Positions 9,003 to 19,850 of a DNA stretch of 64,000 bases are shown in pieces (the first letter of the stretch is position 1; each line of letters starts with the position of its first letter). This DNA is from Dyella monticola (GTDB taxonomy: Bacteria; Pseudomonadota; Gammaproteobacteria; Xanthomonadales; Rhodanobacteraceae), in the NCBI RefSeq assembly GCF_003363155.1, contig NZ_QRBE01000008.1, forward strand, positions 106,723 to 170,722. Reading direction: 5' to 3'. A program made the translations under genes and the position numbers. Below the pieces are notes generated by a model. It did not search any database. It was not told the origin of the DNA and saw only the letters and a program-made list of their open reading frames with translations.

Positions 9003-10073
9003 TTAAGCGCCGCGCTCGCGCAGCCACTGATGAATCGCCGGCGCCACTTCGCGCTGCGCACGCCCGGAAACGTAAATACCGATATGACCGCCCTTGAAGG
9101 CGACTTCCGTGTAATCGGTGGTGCCAACATGCTGCTGCAATGCACGCGATGCGTCGGGTGGCACCAGATGATCCTGCGTGGCAAAGATGTTGAGCACGGG
9201 CTGCGTGATCATCCCTAAATCCACGGGCTGTTTACCGATTTGCAAATCACCTTTGATCAAGCTGTTCTGTTGGAAAAACAGCTTGATGAATTCGCGGAAC
9301 GCTTCGCCGGCCTGATCAGGCGAATCAAAAATCCAGCGCTCCATGCGCAGGAAATTTTTCAGCTCCTGCGGGTTGTCGAGAATGTCGACCAGGCTGACGT
9401 ACTTCTGCTGATTCAGTCGCAAGGGCTTGAGCATCAAGTACACCCAGTTCATCAACGCTGCCGGCACATTGCCCAGCGTGTCGACGAACAGGTCGATGTC
9501 CATGTTCTGCACCCAGTGCGAGAGCATGTTGTCGCTCGTGCGGAAATCCACCGGTGTCACCATCGTGACGAGGTTCTTTACCTTTTCCGGATGCATGGCG
9601 GTGTAGCACAGCGAAAACGTGCCTCCCTGGCAAATGCCAAGCAGGTTGATCGCATCCAGACCATGGCGATGGCGGACCGCATCGACGGCGCGATCGAGGT
9701 AACCGTTGAGGTAGTCATCCAGCGTAAGCCAGCGATCAGCGCCGTCCGGATAACCCCAATCGATGAGGTACACATCCTCGCCCTGGTCGAGCAGGTTGCG
9801 CACCAATGAACGATCGTCCTGCAGATCGGTCATCCACACGGTATTGACCAGTGCGTAGACGATAAGCGTGGGCACCTTGGCGGTGGGCTTGTGGTGGCCC
9901 TTCATGTGCCAAACGGTGAGTTTGTCCTCGCTATGAATCGCTTCGCGAGGTGTGTTGGCATAGTCCTGCTCGCCCAGGCCGCGCAGATTCTGCAAACCTG
10001 CAGCGAGCTTGCGCTGGAACGTAGCGATCTCGTTGAAGGCCTGCTGCGGTTCGATGTGCAATGGATTTTGCAT
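9003..10073 (-). CDS. phaC: Class III poly(R)-hydroxyalkanoate synthase subunit PhaC
   Basis: 356 residues, an alpha/beta-hydrolase of the short class III type. The lipase-like box is GICQGG with nucleophile Cys148; the other triad members are Asp301 (ATQDHLVP) and His330 (GGHIGIY). It polymerises 3-hydroxyacyl-CoA into storage polyester on cytoplasmic granules. Class III PhaC needs PhaE, encoded nine bases upstream, and its length (about 40 kDa against about 60 kDa for class I) agrees. No phaA, phaB or phasin gene is in the window. Confidence 0.95.
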   Translation of the reverse strand: MQNPLHIEPQQAFNEIATFQRKLAAGLQNLRGLGEQDYANTPREAIHSEDKLTVWHMKGHHKPTAKVPTLIVYALVNTVWMTDLQDDRSLVRNLLDQGEDVYLIDWGYPDGADRWLTLDDYLNGYLDRAVDAVRHRHGLDAINLLGICQGGTFSLCYTAMHPEKVKNLVTMVTPVDFRTSDNMLSHWVQNMDIDLFVDTLGNVPAALMNWVYLMLKPLRLNQQKYVSLVDILDNPQELKNFLRMERWIFDSPDQAGEAFREFIKLFFQQNSLIKGDLQIGKQPVDLGMITQPVLNIFATQDHLVPPDASRALQQHVGTTDYTEVAFKGGHIGIYVSGRAQREVAPAIHQWLRERGA

Positions 10074-10082
10074 GTTGATTCC

Positions 10083-11147
10083 TTACTTCCGCTTGCCGGC
10101 AGCAGAACGTGTCGCTTTTGTGCGCCGGGATGGCGTGCCTGGCTTTCCGTTTCCATTTCCGCTACCGGAAGCCTGTTCGATCGGGCGCACCTTCGTTTCG
10201 CCCTTGCTCGCCGCCAGCTCACGTTTCAACGCGGCAATTTCGACCTGCAAGGTATGCACCAGGGATGCCTCTGGAGTGGACTGCGCTTGCTCGCGCGTTT
10301 TCAATTCGCGCCGCACTTGCTGCAGGCGCTTGCCAAGGCTGTCCACTTCGCTGCGAGTGGGAATGCCCAGTTCGCGACACACTTGCTCGGTCTGCTGCTG
10401 CTGCAGTTTGCGGACGTCCATCTGCGCATTGACCATCGCGCCGAACACGTCGCGGAATTCCTGCGAAAGCGCCATTTCGGCGTAGGCTTCTTCCATGGCG
10501 TCAACCCACAGATCGTACAGCCCCTTGAGGGATTCAACCTGCTTACCGGGCTCGCCATGCTGTGCCAGCGTTTCTTGCAGCTTGGTAATGCCTTGTGCAT
10601 TCACTTTCTGCAGCAGGCCCTGATAGCGTGCGTTGATCTGGGCATATTTTTGCATAGCCGCAGCCAGCGCCTGTTGATCGAGCTGTACCTCGCGCGTGAT
10701 ACCGAAAGCGGCCATCTGAGGTGAGAGGCCCGGCATACCGGCCATGCCCGGCACACCCATCGTGCCCGCTTGCTGCATGGCCTGCAGCCACGCCTGCCAC
10801 TGATGATCCAGGCCGAAGGCCGAAGCGCTGTCGATACCGGCAATGGTTTGTGCAAAGGGTTGGTTGAAGGCCGACAGAAACGCTTGCATGGCCGCGGGTT
10901 GCTGCCACGGGTTCGTCGGTTGCTGGCCGAGTCCTGCGCTTGCGGCCTGCTGCAGCCAGTTGCCGTAAGCCTTCAGGCTGGCCATGCTGCGGGCGAGGAA
11001 ATCGCCTTGCTGCGGCATTGCTGTGGCCCCCACGCCAAATGGGTTTGATGGGCCGGATTGCTGCTGCAGATAACGCATCCAGGCGTCCCAGGATTGTTGT
11101 GCAAAGGCCTGGTAGTCCTTCAGAAACTCGTTCGCCTGGTCGGCCAT
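10083..11147 (-). CDS. phaE: Class III PHA synthase subunit PhaE
   Basis: 354 residues from MADQANEF at 11147 (GAGG upstream; an upstream in-frame codon would add an implausible arginine-rich start). An N-terminal Trp-rich segment (FAQQSWDAWMRYLQQQ) and a mid-protein Met/Gly-rich loop precede the helical block conserved in PhaE (KGLYDLWVDAMEEAYAEM). A C-terminal coiled coil (about 260-310) and a lysine/arginine-rich tail follow. PhaE activates PhaC and forms the synthase complex. The basic tail resembles those of PHA granule proteins that touch DNA; that role is inference. Confidence 0.9.
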   Translation of the reverse strand: MADQANEFLKDYQAFAQQSWDAWMRYLQQQSGPSNPFGVGATAMPQQGDFLARSMASLKAYGNWLQQAASAGLGQQPTNPWQQPAAMQAFLSAFNQPFAQTIAGIDSASAFGLDHQWQAWLQAMQQAGTMGVPGMAGMPGLSPQMAAFGITREVQLDQQALAAAMQKYAQINARYQGLLQKVNAQGITKLQETLAQHGEPGKQVESLKGLYDLWVDAMEEAYAEMALSQEFRDVFGAMVNAQMDVRKLQQQQTEQVCRELGIPTRSEVDSLGKRLQQVRRELKTREQAQSTPEASLVHTLQVEIAALKRELAASKGETKVRPIEQASGSGNGNGKPGTPSRRTKATRSAAGKRK

Positions 11148-11201
11148 GCCTGCATCCTCGAGGTGGGGCGCGGATCGTATCAAATACGGGCTTGCGAAAA
11201 C

Positions 11202-11234
11202 GAAAACGCCCGGCTGGGAAGCGCGGGCGTTTTC
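11202..11234 (-). terminator. Intrinsic terminator of the metY-to-pnp operon
   Basis: An 11-base perfect stem (11202-11212 with 11224-11234) just after the pnp stop, followed on the minus strand by GTTTTCGTTTTCG. It closes the translation operon before phaE. Confidence 0.85.
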
Positions 11235-11259
11235 ATGGCTCAGCTTGTCAGAAAAGCGC

Positions 11260-13365
11260 TCACACGTTTGCGCCTTCGTCTTCGGTAACTGCCTTCATGG
11301 ACAGGCGAATACGGCCCTGCTTGTCCACTTCCAGCACTTTCACCTTGACGATATCGCCTTCCTTGAGCTTGTCGGAGACTTTCTCCACGCGCTCGTTGGA
11401 AATCTGCGACACGTGCACCAGGCCGTCTTTGCCGGGCAGGATCGTCACGAACGCACCGAAATCCATCAGCTTGGCAACCTTGCCTTCGTAGATGCGGCCC
11501 GGTTCCACGTCCGACACGATCTGCTCGATACGCTTGCGCGCTTCTTCCGCGGCCAGGCGGTTGACCGAAGCGATCACCACGGTGCCGTCGTCGCTGATGT
11601 CGATGGTGGTACCGGTTTCTTCGGTAATGGAACGGATGGTGGCGCCGCCCTTGCCGATGACTTCGCGGATCTTGTCCGGATGGATCTTGATGGTGAGCAG
11701 ACGCGGCGCGTATTCGCTCATCTCCGCACGCGGCGTGTTGATCACCTTGGCCATTTCGCCCAGGATGTGCAGACGGCCACGCTTGGCCTGCTCCAGCGCC
11801 ACCTTCATGATTTCTTCGGTGATGCCGTCGATCTTGATGTCCATTTGCAGCGCGGACACGCCATCGGCGCTACCGGCCACTTTGAAATCCATGTCGCCGA
11901 GGTGGTCTTCATCGCCGAGGATGTCGGACAGCACAACGAAATCGCTGCCCTCCTTCACCAGACCCATGGCAATACCCGCTACCGGCGCTTTCAGCGGCAC
12001 GCCGGCATCCATCAGTGCGAGCGAGGAGCCGCACACCGAAGCCATCGACGAGGAGCCGTTCGATTCGGTGATTTCCGACACGACGCGCAGCACGTACGGA
12101 AACTCTTCCAGCGACGGCTTCACCGCCTGAACGCCACGCTTGGCGAGGCGGCCATGGCCGATTTCGCGGCGCTTGGGCGCACCGAAGCGACCGGCTTCGC
12201 CCACCGAGAACGGCGGGAAGTTGTAGTGGAACAGGAATGGATCCTTCGACTCGCCTTCCGGTGCATCGATGATCTGCGCATCACGCGCGGTACCTAGCGT
12301 GGCCACGACCAGCGCCTGCGTTTCGCCGCGGGTGAACAGCGCCGAGCCGTGAGTGCGCGGCAATACGCCGACGCGCACGGAGATCGGACGGATATCGTCC
12401 AGCTTGCGGCCGTCGATGCGCACCTTGGTCTTCAGCACGCCGTCGCGCATGGTGCGGTATTCGATCTCGGCGAACGCATTGCTGACGTCCAGGTCGGTCC
12501 AGCCGTGCGAAGCGGCGGTTTCAGCGATACCGGCCTTGATGTCACTCTTCAGCGCGGCGATGGCATCGCGACGCTCCAGCTTGTCGCGGATCGCAAAGGC
12601 CTTTTCCAGGCGGTCACCCAGGATGCTGCCGATGTCATTGAACAGCGCATCGTTGCGTGCCGGTGCTTCCCACTGGAACGGCTTACGGCCCGCTTCATTC
12701 GCGAGCGCGCTGATGGCGTTGACCACCACCTGCAATTGCTTATGGCCGAACACCACGGCACCCAGCATCACTTCTTCGCTGAGTAGCTTGGCTTCCGATT
12801 CCACCATCAGCACGGCGTTGGCGGTACCCGCCACGACCAGCTCAAGATCGGAGGTCTTCAGTTCGGTGGCGGTGGGATTCAGCAGGTACTGACCGTTGGC
12901 ATAGCCCACGCGCGCAGCGCCGATCGGGCCCTTGAACGGGATGCCAGCCAGGGTCAGCGCGGCGGACGCGCCGATCATCGCCGGGATATCACCGTCGACT
13001 TCCGGATTGAGCGAGATCACCTGGGCGATGATCTGCACTTCGTTCTTGAACTCTTCCGGGAACAGCGGACGCACCGGGCGGTCGATCAGGCGCGAGGTGA
13101 GCGTTTCCTTTTCGGTCGGACGGCCTTCGCGCTTGAAGAAGCCACCGGGAATGCGGCCGGCGGAGTAGAACTTCTCGACGTAGTCGACGGTAAGCGGGAA
13201 GAAATCCTGCCCGTCTTTCGCCTTGGATGCGGCCACCGCGGTGACCAGCACAACGGTGCCGCCCATGCTGACCATGACTGCACCCGAAGCCTGGCGGGCG
13301 ATTTCGCCCGTCTCCAGTGTGACTTCGTGATTACCGTACTGGAATGACTTGGTTACTTTCGCCAC
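11260..13365 (-). CDS. pnp: Polynucleotide phosphorylase
   Basis: 701 residues. Two RNase PH domains (about 10-215 and 310-540) are joined by a helical linker, followed by a KH domain with GxxG loop ([11 protein letters not shown]) and an S1 RNA-binding domain at the C-terminus. It degrades RNA 3' to 5' phosphorolytically, alone or in the degradosome. I start it at GTG 13365, with AGGA eight bases upstream and the family beginning ([10 protein letters not shown]); an in-frame ATG at 13401 would overlap rpsO and lacks homologous sequence. It follows rpsO by 19 bases, the classical arrangement. Confidence 0.97.
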   Translation of the reverse strand: MAKVTKSFQYGNHEVTLETGEIARQASGAVMVSMGGTVVLVTAVAASKAKDGQDFFPLTVDYVEKFYSAGRIPGGFFKREGRPTEKETLTSRLIDRPVRPLFPEEFKNEVQIIAQVISLNPEVDGDIPAMIGASAALTLAGIPFKGPIGAARVGYANGQYLLNPTATELKTSDLELVVAGTANAVLMVESEAKLLSEEVMLGAVVFGHKQLQVVVNAISALANEAGRKPFQWEAPARNDALFNDIGSILGDRLEKAFAIRDKLERRDAIAALKSDIKAGIAETAASHGWTDLDVSNAFAEIEYRTMRDGVLKTKVRIDGRKLDDIRPISVRVGVLPRTHGSALFTRGETQALVVATLGTARDAQIIDAPEGESKDPFLFHYNFPPFSVGEAGRFGAPKRREIGHGRLAKRGVQAVKPSLEEFPYVLRVVSEITESNGSSSMASVCGSSLALMDAGVPLKAPVAGIAMGLVKEGSDFVVLSDILGDEDHLGDMDFKVAGSADGVSALQMDIKIDGITEEIMKVALEQAKRGRLHILGEMAKVINTPRAEMSEYAPRLLTIKIHPDKIREVIGKGGATIRSITEETGTTIDISDDGTVVIASVNRLAAEEARKRIEQIVSDVEPGRIYEGKVAKLMDFGAFVTILPGKDGLVHVSQISNERVEKVSDKLKEGDIVKVKVLEVDKQGRIRLSMKAVTEDEGANV

Positions 13366-13384
13366 TTTGGATGTCCTAGTCTGA

Positions 13385-13654
13385 TCAGCGACGGAGGCCA
13401 AGGCGCTCGATGAGGCTCTGATAGCGAGCCAGATCGCGGTCCTTGAGATAGCCGAGCAGACGCTTGCGCTGGTTGACCAGCTTCAGCAGACCACGACGCG
13501 AGTGATGATCTTGCTTATGCGTCTTGAAATGATCGGTAAGGTGCTCGATGCGAGCGGAAAGCAGGGCGACCTGAACTTCCGTGGAGCCGGTGTCGTTCGG
13601 CGCGCGGCCAAAGTCAGCAATGATCTTGCTGGACTGTTCTACAGAGAGGGACAT
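13385..13654 (-). CDS. rpsO: 30S ribosomal protein S15
   Basis: 89 residues, the same length as E. coli S15, from [10 protein letters not shown] at 13654 with a strong AAGGAAG site. Conserved blocks [18 protein letters not shown] and [19 protein letters not shown] bind 16S rRNA helix 22, nucleating the platform of the 30S subunit. It sits between truB and pnp as in enterobacteria. Its leader has a large hairpin that could be the target of S15 autoregulation. Confidence 0.98.
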   Translation of the reverse strand: MSLSVEQSSKIIADFGRAPNDTGSTEVQVALLSARIEHLTDHFKTHKQDHHSRRGLLKLVNQRKRLLGYLKDRDLARYQSLIERLGLRR

Positions 13655-13684
13655 GGTGTCTTCCTTAAAAAAACAGGTGCGGAA

Positions 13685-13720
13685 CTTGCGCAACGTCACC
13701 GCCTGATGACGTTGCGCAAG
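13685..13720 (-). promoter_or_regulatory. rpsO leader stem-loop (candidate S15 autoregulatory element)
   Basis: A perfect 14-base-pair stem (13685-13698 with 13707-13720) and eight-base loop, about 30 bases upstream of the rpsO start on the minus strand. A run of seven U follows, but 11 bases after the stem, which is too far for a normal terminator, and the rpsO RBS comes directly after it. Confidence 0.5.
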
Positions 13721-13857
13721 CTCCGGCAGGTTGAGTGAAAGTACTGAATCAAGCGGGCTATTGTACCGAGGGCTGGTGTATTGCAACAAGACCTTAAAAA
13801 CACGAGCTTTTTTGCATCTGCCAGTTCAGCCATGGACGTCATCACGAGCTCGGCCGT

Positions 13858-14805
13858 TTACTCCGGGCTTTTCTCAGGCAGTGGAGGAAGATTGAACCCG
13901 CGCAAAATGCGGACCCGGCCCTGCGCATCGCAATCGACCAAGGCCAGCAGGCGCCCATCGTTGGCGAAAGCCGCCGAGCACTCGCGCGCCTGAGAGCTAG
14001 GCCAGTCAATCTGACGCCCCTGTGAGACGGCTTGGCTGGCGGCGGTATCCAGGTGCAGCGAAGGGAGGTCCGTCAGGCCGGCCCAGAGGGGCAATACCAG
14101 CTTGTCGACGGTCTCCTCCCCCTGCTCGGCCGCAGCGCGCAGCGCTTCCAGGGTGACCATGATCGGCTCGCGGAACGGCTCGACCCATAGCCGGCGCAAG
14201 GCAGTGAGATGAGCCCCACAGCCCAGTTTTTCGCCCAGATCGACCGCCAGGCTACGGATATAGGTGCCCGAACCGCACTCCACACACAACGTGAGCGTGT
14301 CGTGGGTACGAGACATCAACTCCAATCGATGTACTTCCACCTCGCGCGGCGGGGCTTGCACGGCCTCCCCACGGCGAGCCTTGAGGTAAAGCGGCTCACC
14401 ATCTTGCTTGAGGGCCGAATAGATCGGCGGCACCTGGACGATACGCCCCCTGAGCGGCGCCAATGCGGCCTCGATCGCGTCCTCACCCAGGGTAGGAACG
14501 GGGCGCTGGTGGACGACTTCCCCTTCCAGATCCGCCGTGGTCGTGGTGGCCCCCAGACGGCATTCGGCAAGGTAGGCCTTGCGTGAGCCGAGCAAACTGC
14601 CGGCGATCTTGGTGGCTTCACCGAAGCAAACCGGCAGAAGCCCGGTCGCCAAAGGATCGAGCGCACCCGTATGCCCTCCCTTGGCCGCGCGCAGGATGGC
14701 CATGGCCATCTGCAAGGCCTTGTTCGAGCTCATGCCCAGCGGTTTGTCGAGGAGCAGGATGCCGTTCAGCTCTCGGGCATCAGGACGGTGGCGACGGCGG
14801 CTCAT
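13858..14805 (-). CDS. truB: tRNA pseudouridine-55 synthase
   Basis: 315 residues. Family motif I is LDKPLGMSSN; the catalytic aspartate is Asp50 in GGHTGALDPLATG. YLAECRLG and the GTYIRSL block complete the pseudouridine-synthase fold, and a C-terminal PUA-like extension follows. It makes pseudouridine 55 in the T-loop of all elongator tRNAs. It lies in the order rbfA-truB-rpsO, separated from rbfA by 37 bases. Confidence 0.97.
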   Translation of the reverse strand: MSRRRHRPDARELNGILLLDKPLGMSSNKALQMAMAILRAAKGGHTGALDPLATGLLPVCFGEATKIAGSLLGSRKAYLAECRLGATTTTADLEGEVVHQRPVPTLGEDAIEAALAPLRGRIVQVPPIYSALKQDGEPLYLKARRGEAVQAPPREVEVHRLELMSRTHDTLTLCVECGSGTYIRSLAVDLGEKLGCGAHLTALRRLWVEPFREPIMVTLEALRAAAEQGEETVDKLVLPLWAGLTDLPSLHLDTAASQAVSQGRQIDWPSSQARECSAAFANDGRLLALVDCDAQGRVRILRGFNLPPLPEKSPE

Positions 14806-14842
14806 GCGGAAAGACCGGAGTTGGCTATCGATCCGTAGCGAT

Positions 14843-15214
14843 TCAGTTTTCGCTATCGTCCGAATCCTGCGGTGGCGACTGTCGCAACAACTCCTCGATC
14901 CGCTCGCCCTTATCGACCGAATCGTCGTATTTGAAGCGCAGCTCAGGCACGCGACGCAGGCGCATCGTGCGCGACAGGGAGCGACGGAACTCCACGGCCA
15001 GTTCGTTGAGGCCTTTCACCACATCCTTGGATTGCTGCGGCAACAACGCCGTGACCCAAACGGTGGCCCAATCCAGATCGCGCGTGACTTCCACGTCCGA
15101 CACGCTGCACGAGGGCAGACCGTGATCGCGCACGGCGGCGTGCACGAGTATGGCCAGCTCACGGCGGAGCTCAGCGCCTACACGGTCGGTGCGTTTGAAG
15201 TCGCGGGATGGCAT
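14843..15214 (-). CDS. rbfA: Ribosome-binding factor A
   Basis: 123 residues with the single KH-like domain of RbfA: the start RTDRVGAELRRELA, central DVEVTRDLDWATVWV and RRVPELRFKYDDSVDKG. It binds free 30S subunits during 16S 5'-end maturation and is needed in the cold. The C-terminus is an acidic Ser/Asp tail. It follows infB by 158 bases, a gap that holds a REP-like repeat. Confidence 0.95.
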   Translation of the reverse strand: MPSRDFKRTDRVGAELRRELAILVHAAVRDHGLPSCSVSDVEVTRDLDWATVWVTALLPQQSKDVVKGLNELAVEFRRSLSRTMRLRRVPELRFKYDDSVDKGERIEELLRQSPPQDSDDSEN

Positions 15215-15268
15215 GGATTAATAAATGAAGGAGAGGGAGAAATGGTTGCGCAAAGCGCGTTGCTTGTT

Positions 15269-15296
15269 CGTCATTCCGACGCTGACCGGAATGACG
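15269..15296. repeat. REP-like inverted repeat between infB and rbfA
   Basis: Ten-base perfect arms (15269-15278 and 15287-15296) with core CGTCATTCC/GGAATGACG, the same core as the repeat at 4635-4663. Its position inside an operon suggests an RNA-level processing or stability role for the transcribed copy. Confidence 0.55.
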
Positions 15297-15372
15297 GTGA
15301 GGGGTAGCTAGCTTGAGGCTAGATGTGCCCTCACCCATGCCCTCTCCCCGCAGGGCAGAGGGCATGTATGGC

Positions 15373-18168
15373 TTACAGCGTGCGGGCGACTTCGATACGC
15401 TCGAAGCATTCGATCTGATCACCCACTTTAACGTCGTTGTACTGCTTCACAGCGATGCCGCATTCCATGCCGCCGCGCACTTCATCGACCAGATCCTTGA
15501 AGCGGCGCAGCGATTCCAGCTCGCCCTGGAAGATCACAGTGTTGTTGCGCAGCACGCGGATCGGCTTGCTGCGCTTGACCATGCCTTCCGTCACCATGCA
15601 ACCGGCCACCGCGCCGAACTTGGAGCTGCGGAACACATCGCGTACCTGGGCAATGCCGATGATTTCCTCGCGCACTTCCACGCCGAGCAAACCGGAGGCC
15701 GCCTGCTTCACCTGGTCGATCACGTCATAGATGATCGAGAAGTATCGAACGTCGAGGCCGGCGGTGTCGATCACCTTGCGTGCAGATGCATCCGCGCGCA
15801 CGTTGAAGCCGATGATCAACGCCTTTGATGCCGCTGCCAGCGTAGCGTCGGATTCGGTGATGCCGCCGACGCCAGCCGCAATCACGTTGACCTTCACATT
15901 TTCGTTGCCGATCTGGCTGAGCGAGTCGCGCAAGGCCTGCACGGAACCCTGTACGTCGGCCTTGACCAGGATGTTAAGCGTCTGCTGCTCGGTTGCCTGC
16001 CCCATCTGCGCCATGATGTCTTCCAGGCGGTTGGCCTTGCTGACCATGCGCGTCTCGCGCCGCTTGAGCTGGCGTTCCGCCGCCACTTCACGCGCCAGGC
16101 GCTCGTCGGCCACGGCCACGAAATCATCGCCGGCCTCCGGTACACCAGACAGGCCAAGCACCTGCACCGGAATCGAAGGGCCTGCTTCCTGAACGGTTTT
16201 GCCGGTCTCGTCGATCAGCGCGCGCATGCGGCCGTATTCGATGCCGCACACCACGAAATCGCCGCGCTTGAGCGTACCCTGCTGCACCAGCACAGTCGCC
16301 ACCGGACCGCGGCCGCGATCGAGGCTCGACTCGATGACCACGCCCGAGGCCGGACCATCCTCGACCGCCGTCAGTTCCATGACTTCCGCCTGCACCGAAA
16401 TGGCGTCGAGCAGAGCGTCCACGCCCATGCCGGTCTTGGCCGACACCGGTATGAACGGGGTATCGCCGCCCCACTCTTCCGGGATCACCTCAAGATTGCC
16501 GAGACCTTGCTTGACGTGATCCGGATTGGCGTCGGACTTGTCCATTTTGTTAATCGCGACGATCAGCGGCACCTTCGCTGCGCGCGCATGCTGCACAGCC
16601 TCCTGCGTCTGCGGCATGACACCGTCGTCCGCAGCGACCACCAGCACCACGATGTCGGTGGACTGCGCACCACGTGCGCGCATCGCCGTAAACGCGGCGT
16701 GGCCAGGCGTGTCGAGGAAGGTGATCACACCCTTGGGCGTGGTCACGTGATAGGCACCGATATGCTGGGTAATACCACCGGCTTCGCCCGCAGCCACCTT
16801 GGTACGGCGGATATAGTCGAGCAGTGAGGTCTTGCCGTGGTCGACGTGGCCCATGATGGTGACCACGGGCGGACGCGTCGTGCGCTCACCTTCCAGCTCC
16901 ACGCTCTGCGTGTGCGCTGCCAGTGCTGCTTCGGCCCCCTGTTCGCTGGCTTCGACGGCTTTGTGACCGAGTTCTTCTACCACCAGCATGGCGGTATCGC
17001 GGTCGATCGTTTGGTTGATGGTGGCCATCACGCCCATCTTGAAGAGCGCCTTGACCACTTCGGAACCCTTCACCGCCATTTTCTGTGCGAGCTCGGCGAC
17101 CACATTGGCGTCGCTCACGACCACTTCGCGCACAACCGGCGCGGTGGGCTTGGAGAAACCATGCGTTCCAGTAGACGGCGCGCTGGCACCGCGCGTCGCT
17201 TCGCGAGAGGTCGTCCTGCCAGGCTTACCGCGCTTGCTGGAACGACGGGCACGGTCGGCCTCGGACAAATGCAGCTCACCGGCAGCAAACCGCTTGCCAC
17301 CGACGGTGTCATCGCGATCACGGAAACCGGTGGCGCCATGCTTCACCTTACCGCGGTCGGCGCCGCTGCTAGGCGCGGGTGCCGGAGCGGGAGCCGGAGC
17401 TGGCGCAGGCGCGGCGACAGCGACGGGCTTCTTATCGCGCTTACGCGGTTCATGGATGCGCGGCAGGATCATGCCCAGCGAGCTGGGGTCGATACGTTGC
17501 GCAACGGACGGTGATTCGGCGACCTTTTCTTCCCCCGGCTCGACCGGCTTGGGTGCGCGCACGGGCTCCTCTTCGACGGCCGTGGTCTGCTGCTCCACCT
17601 GCGCGGCTTGCGCTTCGGAAGCCGCTTGTGCGGCGGCTTCCTGGCGTGCGCGCTCGGCTACTTCAGCCTCGCGGCGCGCCGCCTCTTCTTCGGCGCGCTG
17701 CCGCGCTTCTTCCTGGCGACGGTGTTCAGCCTCGGCGCGGTCGGTTTCCTCCTGCTCGCGCTGGTGCTGGGATTCTTGCAGGCGACGCAGCGCTTCTTCG
17801 CGCTCGGGCTCGGCGCTTGCTTCCTCGGCAATCACGCTGCGCTTGACGTAGGTGCGCTTGGCGCGCACTTCCACATTTACCGTCTTGGCGCTGGACGCGC
17901 CCCGTCCGCCCGGGGTGGCGACTTTGAGCTCGCTGATCTTGCGCCGCTTCAAGGTGATCTGCCGCGGCGAGGAATCCTCCGCCTCAACGGTAGCATCTGC
18001 CTTGCCGTGCGTACGGCGCAAAAAGCCCAGCAGTTTCACCTTCTCGGTGCTGCTGATGACCTGCTCGGGGTCTGAGAATTTCATGCCTGCTTCCCCGAGC
18101 TGCGTCAGCAGCCGGTCGACGGGCATGCCCAGAACCTGAGCGAGTTGTTTGATTGTGACGTCCGACAT
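15373..18168 (-). CDS. infB: Translation initiation factor IF-2
   Basis: 931 residues from [14 protein letters not shown] at 18168 (GGAGAAAG upstream). Order: an IF2-N helical domain, a long charged coiled coil rich in Glu, Arg, Gln and Ala (about 130-220), an Ala/Pro run, a second IF2-N-like domain, then the GTPase domain ([10 protein letters not shown] near residue 437, DTPGH, NKMD) and C-terminal domains II-IV. It delivers fMet-tRNA to the 30S P site and promotes subunit joining. The operon also begins with the initiator tRNA gene, a functional match. Confidence 0.98.
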   Translation of the reverse strand: MSDVTIKQLAQVLGMPVDRLLTQLGEAGMKFSDPEQVISSTEKVKLLGFLRRTHGKADATVEAEDSSPRQITLKRRKISELKVATPGGRGASSAKTVNVEVRAKRTYVKRSVIAEEASAEPEREEALRRLQESQHQREQEETDRAEAEHRRQEEARQRAEEEAARREAEVAERARQEAAAQAASEAQAAQVEQQTTAVEEEPVRAPKPVEPGEEKVAESPSVAQRIDPSSLGMILPRIHEPRKRDKKPVAVAAPAPAPAPAPAPAPSSGADRGKVKHGATGFRDRDDTVGGKRFAAGELHLSEADRARRSSKRGKPGRTTSREATRGASAPSTGTHGFSKPTAPVVREVVVSDANVVAELAQKMAVKGSEVVKALFKMGVMATINQTIDRDTAMLVVEELGHKAVEASEQGAEAALAAHTQSVELEGERTTRPPVVTIMGHVDHGKTSLLDYIRRTKVAAGEAGGITQHIGAYHVTTPKGVITFLDTPGHAAFTAMRARGAQSTDIVVLVVAADDGVMPQTQEAVQHARAAKVPLIVAINKMDKSDANPDHVKQGLGNLEVIPEEWGGDTPFIPVSAKTGMGVDALLDAISVQAEVMELTAVEDGPASGVVIESSLDRGRGPVATVLVQQGTLKRGDFVVCGIEYGRMRALIDETGKTVQEAGPSIPVQVLGLSGVPEAGDDFVAVADERLAREVAAERQLKRRETRMVSKANRLEDIMAQMGQATEQQTLNILVKADVQGSVQALRDSLSQIGNENVKVNVIAAGVGGITESDATLAAASKALIIGFNVRADASARKVIDTAGLDVRYFSIIYDVIDQVKQAASGLLGVEVREEIIGIAQVRDVFRSSKFGAVAGCMVTEGMVKRSKPIRVLRNNTVIFQGELESLRRFKDLVDEVRGGMECGIAVKQYNDVKVGDQIECFERIEVARTL

Positions 18169-18302
18169 CGTGATTCTTTCTCCGCCGTTCCCGCGCTTAT
18201 CGTCCGTACAAAACTGTTTGTGTTCTTGCACGGCCACCTCCGTCCCTGGTGGAGACCTCAACGGTCTCCCGGCGCGCCCATCCAGGGCGCTGCCGCCCGC
18301 GG

Positions 18303-19808
18303 TTAGCCGCCCTTCTCCAGCCGAGCAATCATCGGCGCACGCGCCGCCATGATGAGTGCCGCAGCACGATCTTCATCCATGCCTTCGATGTCGATCATGT
18401 CATCGACCGCGAGGTCGCCAAGATCGTCCACCGTGACGACGCCGCGCTCGGCGAGCGCGTAGGCCGTCGATTCGTCCATGCCATGCAGTTCGAGCAGCTC
18501 CTGCGAGGGCTGGTGCTCGTCCAGTGTTTCTTCCACGGCCAACGCTTCGGTAAGCAAGGAATCGCGGGCGCGAGCGCGCAGTTCTTCGACGATGTCTTCG
18601 TCGAAGCCCTCGATGGCCAGCAGTTCCGCGCTCGGCACATACGCGATTTCCTCGACGCTGGAGAAGCCTTCCTGCACCAGGATGTTGGCGATTTCCTGAT
18701 CCACTTCCAGCTTGTCCATGAAGAGCTGACGGGCCGATTCCTGCTCGGCCTCGCTCTTGGCGGCGACCTGGTCCTGGGTCATCACGTTGAGCTGCCAGCC
18801 GGTGAGCTTGCTGGCCAGGCGCACATTCTGGCCACCGCGGCCGATGGCCTGCGAGAGCTTGTCCTCGGCCACCGCGATATCCATGGAGTGTTTGTCTTCA
18901 TCCATGATAATGGACTGCACTTCGGCCGGCGCCATGGCGTTGATCACGTACTGTGCCTGGTTCTCGTGCCACAGGATGATATCCACGCGCTCGCCGTTGA
19001 GCTCGTTCGACACAGCCTGCACGCGCGAACCACGCATGCCGATGCAAGCACCGATGGGGTCGGTGCGGGTGTCGTGCGCCACCACGGCGATCTTGGCGCG
19101 ATCACCCGGATCGCGCGCGCAACCCTTGATCTCAACCAGGCCCTGGCCCACTTCCGGCACTTCGAGCTTGAACAGCTCGATCATGAATTCCGGCGCAGCA
19201 CGCGACACGAACAACTGCGGGCCGCGTGCTTCGGACTTCACTTCGAACAGATAGCCGCGAACGCGGTCACCGACGCGGTGCGATTCACGCGGAATGGTCT
19301 TATCGCGCGGAATGAACGCTTCGGCATTGCCGCCCAGATCGAGGTAGACATTGCCGCGCTCGACACGCTTGACGATACCAGTGACCAGCTCGCCAACGCG
19401 ATCCTTGAACGCGTCCACTACTTGCTGGCGCTCGGCTTCGCGCACGCGCTGCACGATCACCTGCTTGGCAGCCTGTGCTGCAATGCGGCCGAATTCGGCG
19501 TTTTCAATCTGCTGCTCGATGAACTCGCCCACCTGCGCACCGGCGCGTTCGTCCTCGGCATCCATGAGACGCAACTGACGGAACGGCGACTCCATCTCGC
19601 CATCATCGGCGATGATTTCCCAGCGACGGAATGTTTCGTAGTCGCCCGTGTTGCGATCGATGGTGACGCGGATATCCGGATCCTCATCCGGATAACGCTT
19701 TTTCGCGGCAGACGCCAATGCAGCTTCCATCGCCAGGAAGATCACATCGCGCGACACACCTTTTTCGTTAGCAACCGCATCAACGACCAGCAAAAGTTCT
19801 TTGCTCAT
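18303..19808 (-). CDS. nusA: Transcription termination/antitermination factor NusA
   Basis: 501 residues from [16 protein letters not shown] at 19808. An N-terminal RNA-polymerase-binding domain, S1 domain (about 135-200), two KH domains ([10 protein letters not shown] and [10 protein letters not shown]) and two C-terminal helix-hairpin-helix repeats follow, the latter as in enterobacterial NusA. It modulates pausing, rho-dependent termination and rRNA antitermination. It stands between rimP and infB, the usual order. The duplicated acidic C-terminus agrees with a gammaproteobacterial origin. Confidence 0.97.
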   Translation of the reverse strand: MSKELLLVVDAVANEKGVSRDVIFLAMEAALASAAKKRYPDEDPDIRVTIDRNTGDYETFRRWEIIADDGEMESPFRQLRLMDAEDERAGAQVGEFIEQQIENAEFGRIAAQAAKQVIVQRVREAERQQVVDAFKDRVGELVTGIVKRVERGNVYLDLGGNAEAFIPRDKTIPRESHRVGDRVRGYLFEVKSEARGPQLFVSRAAPEFMIELFKLEVPEVGQGLVEIKGCARDPGDRAKIAVVAHDTRTDPIGACIGMRGSRVQAVSNELNGERVDIILWHENQAQYVINAMAPAEVQSIIMDEDKHSMDIAVAEDKLSQAIGRGGQNVRLASKLTGWQLNVMTQDQVAAKSEAEQESARQLFMDKLEVDQEIANILVQEGFSSVEEIAYVPSAELLAIEGFDEDIVEELRARARDSLLTEALAVEETLDEHQPSQELLELHGMDESTAYALAERGVVTVDDLGDLAVDDMIDIEGMDEDRAAALIMAARAPMIARLEKGG

Positions 19809-19850
19809 TGCAACCACTCCGTGAACGCTGTCCAGCGCTCCATCGATTGA

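Noticed and set aside
11146..12297. 383-codon frame opposite pnp
   Set aside because: Shadow of the conserved pnp frame; composition is His/Asp/Arg-rich with no domain.
13366..13401. Upstream ATG as pnp start
   Set aside because: Would overlap rpsO, lacks homologous residues, and GTG 13365 has a proper RBS.
17380..17415. Short tandem repeat in infB
   Set aside because: It is codon-level Ala-Pro alternation in the IF-2 linker, common in this family.
18249..19850. Long open frame opposite nusA
   Set aside because: Antisense shadow of a certain gene; no RBS and low-complexity His/Asp-rich composition.
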